Assembly (NCBI GenBank): GCA_964484675.1
Contig: CAZAFC010000005.1
Span: 1 to 64,000 of the forward strand
DNA length: 64,000 bases
Source of the DNA: CAZAFC01 sp964484675
Lineage (GTDB): Bacteria > Patescibacteriota > Saccharimonadia > Saccharimonadales > UBA4665
Direction of reading: 5' to 3'
Shown in pieces: positions 59,063 through 64,000 of this stretch. The notes beneath the pieces were generated by a model. The model did no database searches. It was not told where the DNA came from and was given only the letters and a program-made list of their open reading frames with translations. The number at the start of each line of letters is the position of its first letter. Position 1 is the stretch's first letter. The position numbers were made by a program, and so were the translations under genes.

Positions 59063-60742
59063 CTACAATCGTTCGGGTGCAACGATGCCAAGCAAGCCCA
59101 AACCCGCTCGCAAAACATCAGCGTACAGCGACACAAGCTGAAGCCGCACGCCCTCGCGCGGGTCGCCGATCACGCGGCTTTGCTCGTAAAATCGGTTGAA
59201 TACTTGCGCCAACTCGTAGAGGTAGCCACAAATGTGGTGCGGCATGAGTTCGGCCGCAGCCAATGACACCACCTCTGGATATTCAGCAATTTTGCGCGCC
59301 AGGCTGCGCTCGGGCGCATCAAGATCCGCCACGCTGGCGTCAATGTTAGTCGGCGCTTTGGCCAAAATGCTCCGCGCTCGGGCGTACGCGTATTGCAGGT
59401 ATGGCCCGCTGTTGCCCTCAAGCGCGATCGACTCCTTTGGGCTGTAGATGATGTCGCCGCCAATGCGATTTTTGGCAAACGCATACTTCACTGCTGCGAG
59501 AATCGTCTCCTCACTCGGATTCGTACCGGTTTCCTGCCCCGCCTCACGCGCTGCCGCCAAAATATCCAGCGCCGACGGCCCGTTGCCTTTGCGCGAGCTA
59601 ATTTTCACGCCACCTTGCAGCCGCACCATGCCGTGCGTCAAACTCACGGCGCGTGTGGCCGCCTCGGGCAAGAACTGTTCGACACTCTTAAACATCACCT
59701 GAAAATACTGCGCTTGCTCGTTGGCCGTAATGTAATATGAGCGGTCGTAGTGATAATCCTGCCACTTCGTCAGCATCAACCCCACGTCCTTCGCCTCGTA
59801 CGTTGGGATACCTTCGGAATTTATGAACACGCGCGTATGCAAGCCGTATGGCTCGCCCTCGAACACCACGGCGCCATTGCTCTCTTTGTACACGCCCTTG
59901 GCAAGCTGCTCGCGCACCGTTTGCAGACCAAGTGGCGTGACTTCGCTTTCAGGAATGATTCGGTCGAACGGATGCACTTGCAGCTCGCGGTACAGCACGG
60001 CAAAATAGTCGTAACTCCATTGGCGACAGGTCCAATATATTTGTGCGAACGGCGAATCGTGATCAGCAATTTTGTGCAATTCGTAGATTTTTTTGTTCAA
60101 ATCGATGATTTCTGCCTTGGCAGTTTCACCAGCTTCATACGCCGTGTTGCCCTCAACATACCGCGCGCCAAGCCACCGCGAGCGCTCAGCCTCGGGCACA
60201 TCTGCCAGCTTCTGAGGCAGCTCACCGCCCAAGAAACACACGATCGCCCACATGCTCTTGGCCACATGCAAGCCCACATCGCCACCGTAATTCAGCCGCA
60301 CCACGTGCGCCCCGGCCAACTCAATCAGCCGAGCGAGCTGATCGCCCACCAGTGTTGTATACAGATGCCCGGCATGCAGCGGCTTGAACGGATTCGGGTC
60401 GGAATATTCCACTAGCACCGTCTGGCCGGCGTAGTGTTGCGGGCGCTGCTCGAGCGCTGTTGTGGCGGACTGCAACAGCGCTGCATCCGTCAGCTTGAGA
60501 TTGATAAAGCCCGGCCCCGCCACCTCCACCGACTGCACGATGTTGGCAAGCTGCGCGCGCAACCGCTCAGCAATCTGCTCAGCCACCGCGCGCGGCGATT
60601 GCTGCACACGCGCCGCCAGCTGCAAGGCAACATTGGTGCTGTAATCGCCAAATTGTTCATCCGGACGCGTCAGCTCGAGCCCTATTTCGAGCTTGAACAA
60701 TTCCTGGATGATGGCGCCAATGGCCTGAGTAACTTGTTTCAT
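59063..60742 (-). CDS. argS: Arginyl-tRNA synthetase
   Basis: 559 residues: N-terminal tRNA D-loop binding domain (1-105), HIGH-type motif FKPLHAGHLYT, the KMSK-type loop KISSRKGNGPSA, and a C-terminal anticodon-binding helical bundle ending with MLGIVAPERL-like residues. Charges tRNA-Arg, one of which starts this window. TATACT at 60749-60754, six bases before the ATG: leaderless. Confidence 0.96.
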   Translation of the reverse strand: MKQVTQAIGAIIQELFKLEIGLELTRPDEQFGDYSTNVALQLAARVQQSPRAVAEQIAERLRAQLANIVQSVEVAGPGFINLKLTDAALLQSATTALEQRPQHYAGQTVLVEYSDPNPFKPLHAGHLYTTLVGDQLARLIELAGAHVVRLNYGGDVGLHVAKSMWAIVCFLGGELPQKLADVPEAERSRWLGARYVEGNTAYEAGETAKAEIIDLNKKIYELHKIADHDSPFAQIYWTCRQWSYDYFAVLYRELQVHPFDRIIPESEVTPLGLQTVREQLAKGVYKESNGAVVFEGEPYGLHTRVFINSEGIPTYEAKDVGLMLTKWQDYHYDRSYYITANEQAQYFQVMFKSVEQFLPEAATRAVSLTHGMVRLQGGVKISSRKGNGPSALDILAAAREAGQETGTNPSEETILAAVKYAFAKNRIGGDIIYSPKESIALEGNSGPYLQYAYARARSILAKAPTNIDASVADLDAPERSLARKIAEYPEVVSLAAAELMPHHICGYLYELAQVFNRFYEQSRVIGDPREGVRLQLVSLYADVLRAGLGLLGIVAPERL

Positions 60743-60759
60743 GTAGGCAGTATAACAGA

Positions 60760-61434
60760 TCAGCCGCGCTGCTGGCGAGCGACGCGCGCCATGATCCAGC
60801 CGACGCCATACAGACTGCTCAGCAGCACAAAAAAGCTACCCGTGGTGGTGAACATTTGCGGATGCGCCAGCGGATGAAGCACGCGGTCGCTCACATCCAC
60901 CAAAATCCCGCCCGGATTGAGCAGCACATCCCAGCTATTCCAGCGCAAATCCCGCCCCAGATAAATCGCAAAGCTGCACAGCAGCAGCACAAGCCCGATC
61001 AGCTCGAATGCGGCGCGCGGCCAAACGCGTTTCTCAAGTTCTTTGTGCACCAAAAACAAACTCAAAAATCCAATAATCACGCCGTTAAAAATGAACGACG
61101 CGAACATCACGACATCGTACAGCAAGTCCACGCGCCGCACGTCCTGCACGTGGATAAAATCACTAATCATATAAAAGGTGTTTGGCAAAAACCCGATCCA
61201 CACCATCGTCAGCAGCAGCGCCGTCCAGCTCGACCACAATTTGTGCCGCAGCGTGCGGATAAGCAGCATCGTAATGCCGAGCGGCACCCACGCCAGGAAC
61301 AAATTCCAGATCATATAGCCGAATTCGCGGCTGTGGTTGCTCAGCGCGCCCGCCAAAAATAAGCATACACTCACCAGACTTGAGCCGGCCAGGGCAAGCA
61401 GCAGCCGAGCGCGGGCAGTTAGATAAAGGCCCAT
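60760..61434 (-). CDS. DUF1361 membrane protein
   Basis: 224 residues, six or seven membrane helices, matching DUF1361: NLFLAWVPLGI, WIGFLPNTFYMISDFIHV, IYLGRDLRWNSWDVL. Function unknown in the family. TATAAT at 61444-61449 lies nine bases before the ATG, and the gene is 17 bases from argS. Confidence 0.88.
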   Translation of the reverse strand: MGLYLTARARLLLALAGSSLVSVCLFLAGALSNHSREFGYMIWNLFLAWVPLGITMLLIRTLRHKLWSSWTALLLTMVWIGFLPNTFYMISDFIHVQDVRRVDLLYDVVMFASFIFNGVIIGFLSLFLVHKELEKRVWPRAAFELIGLVLLLCSFAIYLGRDLRWNSWDVLLNPGGILVDVSDRVLHPLAHPQMFTTTGSFFVLLSSLYGVGWIMARVARQQRG

Positions 61435-61497
61435 AATGGGCTCATTATAGCATCTTTTAGCGCCATTCTTGAGAGCCTGCGCATGTCCGCGAGCCGT

Positions 61498-62529
61498 TTA
61501 GCTCTGCACCACTTCCGCGCGAATACCAAAGATCGCGCCGCCTTGCGGACCGTTCTTGACGGCAATTGCCGCGTTGTTGGCGCGGGCAATCTCACGGGCC
61601 ACGCTCAATCCTAAGCCATACCCGACCGTTTGCGAGCGTGCCTTATCGCCCCTGTAAAGCCGATCAAAGATGTGCGGCGCGTCGTCCTCGGCAATGCCCT
61701 TGCCTTCGTCGCTCACCGCCAGCACATACGTCGAACCAAAGCGCTCGCCCGTGATCGTCACCATGCCGCGCTCTGGGCCATACTTGATGGCATTGTCAAG
61801 CAAAATGCCGAGCAGCTGCACCATGCTGTCGGCATTCGCGAGAATCTCAGCCGGCGCCACAGCATCAGCCACCAGCCGAACGTGCTTGGCGTGCGCCGTG
61901 CGCTCGGCCTGTTGCAATGCGCTCGCTACGACATCCTCCACCGCCGTGGCTGCGCGGCGCAGTGGCATTTGCTCGAAATGATTGAGGTCGAGCAAGTTTT
62001 GCGACAAGCGCTCAAGTCGCTCGACTTCTTCGAGATTGCTCTTAATTTGATCACGCGCCTCTTGGTCGGTGAACTGTTTTTGGCGCAGAAAAAGCTCATT
62101 CTCCAGCTTCATATTTGTGAGCGGCGTGCGCAACTCGTGGCTGGCATCGGCCGTGAATCGCGCTTGCGCCTCGTGCGCTTCCTCGATCGGCCGCAGCGTC
62201 CGGCCAGCAAACCAGTAGCTCACCGCGCCGCCCGCCATCAGTACGGCCAAATTGAACAGCACCAGATCTTCGTTGAGATGCGCTCGCAAAAGAGACGCTT
62301 GATTCTGCTGCAAATCGGCAAAAGACTGATCCGGCCGGCGCAAATAATACATATATGAGCGGGTGATGTGCTGCACTTCGCCAAGCTGCGCGTGATTGCT
62401 GCGCAGATATTCGCGCTCGGCCACGTAGCGAATCGTCATGGTCGCGCCCAAACTCAATATCAGCAATCCCGCCAGATAAAACAGCGTCAATTTCAGGCGC
62501 GCCGATTGAAAAATACTCCGCCGGCGCAC
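61498..62529 (-). CDS. Sensor histidine kinase
   Basis: 343 residues: helix 1 (about 13-32), a short outer loop of ~55 residues, helix 2 (90-108), no clear HAMP, then H-box FTADASHELRTPLTN, N-box LLDNAIKYGPE and G boxes DEGKGIAEDDAPHIF and GYGLGLSVAREI. GTG start two bases after the response regulator stop. Signal unknown. Confidence 0.93.
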   Translation of the reverse strand: MRRRSIFQSARLKLTLFYLAGLLILSLGATMTIRYVAEREYLRSNHAQLGEVQHITRSYMYYLRRPDQSFADLQQNQASLLRAHLNEDLVLFNLAVLMAGGAVSYWFAGRTLRPIEEAHEAQARFTADASHELRTPLTNMKLENELFLRQKQFTDQEARDQIKSNLEEVERLERLSQNLLDLNHFEQMPLRRAATAVEDVVASALQQAERTAHAKHVRLVADAVAPAEILANADSMVQLLGILLDNAIKYGPERGMVTITGERFGSTYVLAVSDEGKGIAEDDAPHIFDRLYRGDKARSQTVGYGLGLSVAREIARANNAAIAVKNGPQGGAIFGIRAEVVQS

Positions 62530-62531
62530 CG

Positions 62532-63188
62532 CTATACCACCTTGTAACCGTAGCCGCGCACGGTTTGGATGGCATCGTCGCCGAGCTTTTTGCGCACGTT
62601 GGCCACAAATGTTTCGACGGTATTGTGCTGCACCCGGGTCTCGTCGGCCCAGACGTGATCAAGCAACTGATCTTTGCTCACCACCTCACCACGGCGGCGT
62701 AGCAAATATTCCATGAGCTGAAACTCCTTGGCCGTCAAATGCACCGGCGCGCCAGCGCGCCCAACCGACCGCGTCACCACGTCGAGCGACACGTCGCCCA
62801 CCTCGAACACATTGCCGACGTGACTTTTCGGCCGGCGCAGCAATGCTCGAACACGGGCCAGCAACTCATCAAAGGAAAACGGCTTAGCCAGATAGTCATC
62901 CGCGCCGGCATCGAGGCCCTCCACGCGGTCGCCGATGGTGCCGCGCGCCGTTAGCATGAGAATCGGCATCTGCTGCTCGGCCGCGCGCCAGGTGTGCACC
63001 AAGCCCGGCCCATCAAGCTCGCCCGGAATCATCCAGTCGAGCAGCACCAAATCATATGCGTTCGCTGCCGCCAGCGTGGCCGCCACATCGCCGTCGCTGG
63101 CTACATCCACCACGTAGCCCTCGGCCTTCAAGCCCTTCTCGAGGCTGGCCGCAATCTTGATCTCATCTTCAACAACCAATAATCTCAT
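62532..63188 (-). CDS. OmpR-family response regulator
   Basis: 218 residues. Receiver domain with acidic pocket VVEDE, phospho-acceptor Asp in LVLLDWMIPGE and Lys in LAKPFSF; C-terminal winged helix (HLTAKEFQLMEYLLRRRGEVVSKDQLLDHVW). TATGAT at 63195-63200 is six bases before the chosen ATG. Paired with the histidine kinase downstream. Confidence 0.94.
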   Translation of the reverse strand: MRLLVVEDEIKIAASLEKGLKAEGYVVDVASDGDVAATLAAANAYDLVLLDWMIPGELDGPGLVHTWRAAEQQMPILMLTARGTIGDRVEGLDAGADDYLAKPFSFDELLARVRALLRRPKSHVGNVFEVGDVSLDVVTRSVGRAGAPVHLTAKEFQLMEYLLRRRGEVVSKDQLLDHVWADETRVQHNTVETFVANVRKKLGDDAIQTVRGYGYKVV

Positions 63189-63333
63189 GCTTTTATCATA
63201 CGCCATCCGGCTGCGCAATAGCTGAAGAATGTCCAGCGCCAGTACGCAATTAAATGTGCATTTTATACTTTTGCATTTGGGTGCGCATATGGTACGTTTG
63301 ATTGCACCAATTGCCATTAAACGAGGACTACCC

Positions 63334-64000
63334 GTGTCATCCGCCACCAGAGAAGCCCCCACGCCTTATCTTACTAATCTTGCGCTCACGCACGAGCCGA
63401 TCATGGAACTGAGTGAAATGATCGGCGGCTACCACAGCTTCCTGCCGGCCGAAAAACTCGCATACCAGCGTCTCGTGCGGCCAATGGGTCGGACCGGGAT
63501 TATGCAGACACCGCAAGAAGTTACCGGGCGCGGCCATGTGCTGACCAATCCGAGCAAAGCCGCGCGCGTGTTTCTTGGTGAACATGTGGAAAATCTCGCT
63601 TACTTCCGCGACGAACCAGTTGACGATCATCTCGGCAAGACCTGCGCGCGGCCGTACTTCGTGCGCCCAGATGGAACCGGCGGATTCAAGCTGGCTGAGG
63701 CTGACTTTCACGATGCCATCGAGGTGCCCGGCGAAGATCCGCGCATGATGCCAAATATCGCGCTCAAAGGCTTGCTCGGCAAAATTCACCGCGGCGTCTG
63801 CGTGAGCACGGTCGTGGCAACCCGTCGACCTGGCGGAGCATTCGGCGGCGCCGACATCGAACACGTGTTTTGGTGGGGCGAAAACTTTGGTCGACTCGAG
63901 CCTGTCGCCGTAGTCCGGAATCACAAAAACGCAGGCGTGGAGCCCGTCGACCCTGAAAGTTTCGAGGTTCACACCATTGGCCGGCCCCATCCCCACGTCA
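63334..64000 (+). CDS. Unrecognised protein, 3' end outside window
   Basis: At least 222 residues read through to the window edge without a stop. Begins SSATREAPTPYLTNLALTHEPIM and contains GYHSFLPAEKLAYQRLV and DIEHVFWWGENFGRLEP; I recognise no family. A GTG at 63334 with GAGGA about seven bases upstream is chosen; an in-frame ATG at 63289, 20 bases after a TATACT box (63264-63269), is the alternative. Divergent from the response regulator, so possibly controlled by it. Confidence 0.6.
   Translation, partial: MSSATREAPTPYLTNLALTHEPIMELSEMIGGYHSFLPAEKLAYQRLVRPMGRTGIMQTPQEVTGRGHVLTNPSKAARVFLGEHVENLAYFRDEPVDDHLGKTCARPYFVRPDGTGGFKLAEADFHDAIEVPGEDPRMMPNIALKGLLGKIHRGVCVSTVVATRRPGGAFGGADIEHVFWWGENFGRLEPVAVVRNHKNAGVEPVDPESFEVHTIGRPHPHV

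Noticed and set aside
1..64000. CRISPR arrays or rRNA genes
   Set aside because: No regularly spaced direct repeats and no rRNA sequence were noticed in reading the window.

Overview
The window is about 54% GC and densely packed, mostly on the minus strand. It looks like a chromosome segment of a Patescibacteria (CPR) bacterium, most probably a Saccharibacteria relative. The signs are a type IV pilus cluster with several minor pilins, a single Xer recombinase, DHH-type and PRTase-type degenerate enzymes, few biosynthetic genes, and very small housekeeping operons. TGA is used as a stop (for example in the orn/HAD TGATG overlap), so the glycine-recoded Gracilibacteria/Absconditabacteria code is excluded. 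The lineage assignment is an inference from gene content.

Layout. 1-1.7 kb: 5' part of tRNA-Arg(CCT), ndk, a Xer recombinase. 1.8-13.1 kb: a minus-strand type IV pilus cluster, pilM-N-O-small protein-pilB-pilT-pilC-pilin-pilD-four minor pilins. 13.4-17.2 kb: a large secreted protein with a membrane-anchored partner, and a kinase-like protein. 17.4-25.1 kb: ychF, a PH-domain protein, a CRP-type regulator, a PRTase-like protein, two Nudix hydrolases, tlyA and the rpsF-ssb-rpsR-hypothetical-efp operon. 25.1-34 kb: ftsK, then rpsO, pnp, a family-4-like uracil-DNA glycosylase and RNase J, plus truB. 34-35.8 kb: a degenerate DHH protein with a long disordered tail. 37-46.9 kb: rpsT, holA, mutM, small genes, Nudix pair, polA. 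48.7-57.9 kb: nucleotide kinase, dnaG-rpoD, ImmA/IrrE peptidase, orn, HAD phosphatase. 58-63.2 kb: msrB, mscL, argS, DUF1361 protein, two-component system. The right edge cuts an unrecognised plus-strand gene.

Three GC-rich cassettes sit in intergenic gaps, each with its own promoter, strong ribosome binding sites and structured ends: A (36.05-37.02 kb; two small membrane proteins, bounded by a perfect 15-bp inverted repeat), B (39.86-41.12 kb; a free-standing PEP-synthase-type ATP-binding domain) and C (47.03-48.70 kb; an unrecognised 449-residue protein whose 3' UTR carries a complete type III hammerhead ribozyme). Cassette C with its ribozyme is the most striking item in the window.

Two window-wide themes stand out. 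First, more than twenty genes have a -10 hexamer exactly 6 (sometimes 7-8) bases before the start codon and no Shine-Dalgarno, so their mRNAs should be leaderless; genes inside operons or with true 5' UTRs carry AGGAG-type sites instead. Second, several normally metal-binding proteins have lost their ligands: DnaG lacks all four zinc ligands, PilB lacks its tetracysteine zinc site, and the uracil-DNA glycosylase lacks three of four Fe-S cysteines, while MutM, MsrB and the prepilin peptidase keep theirs.
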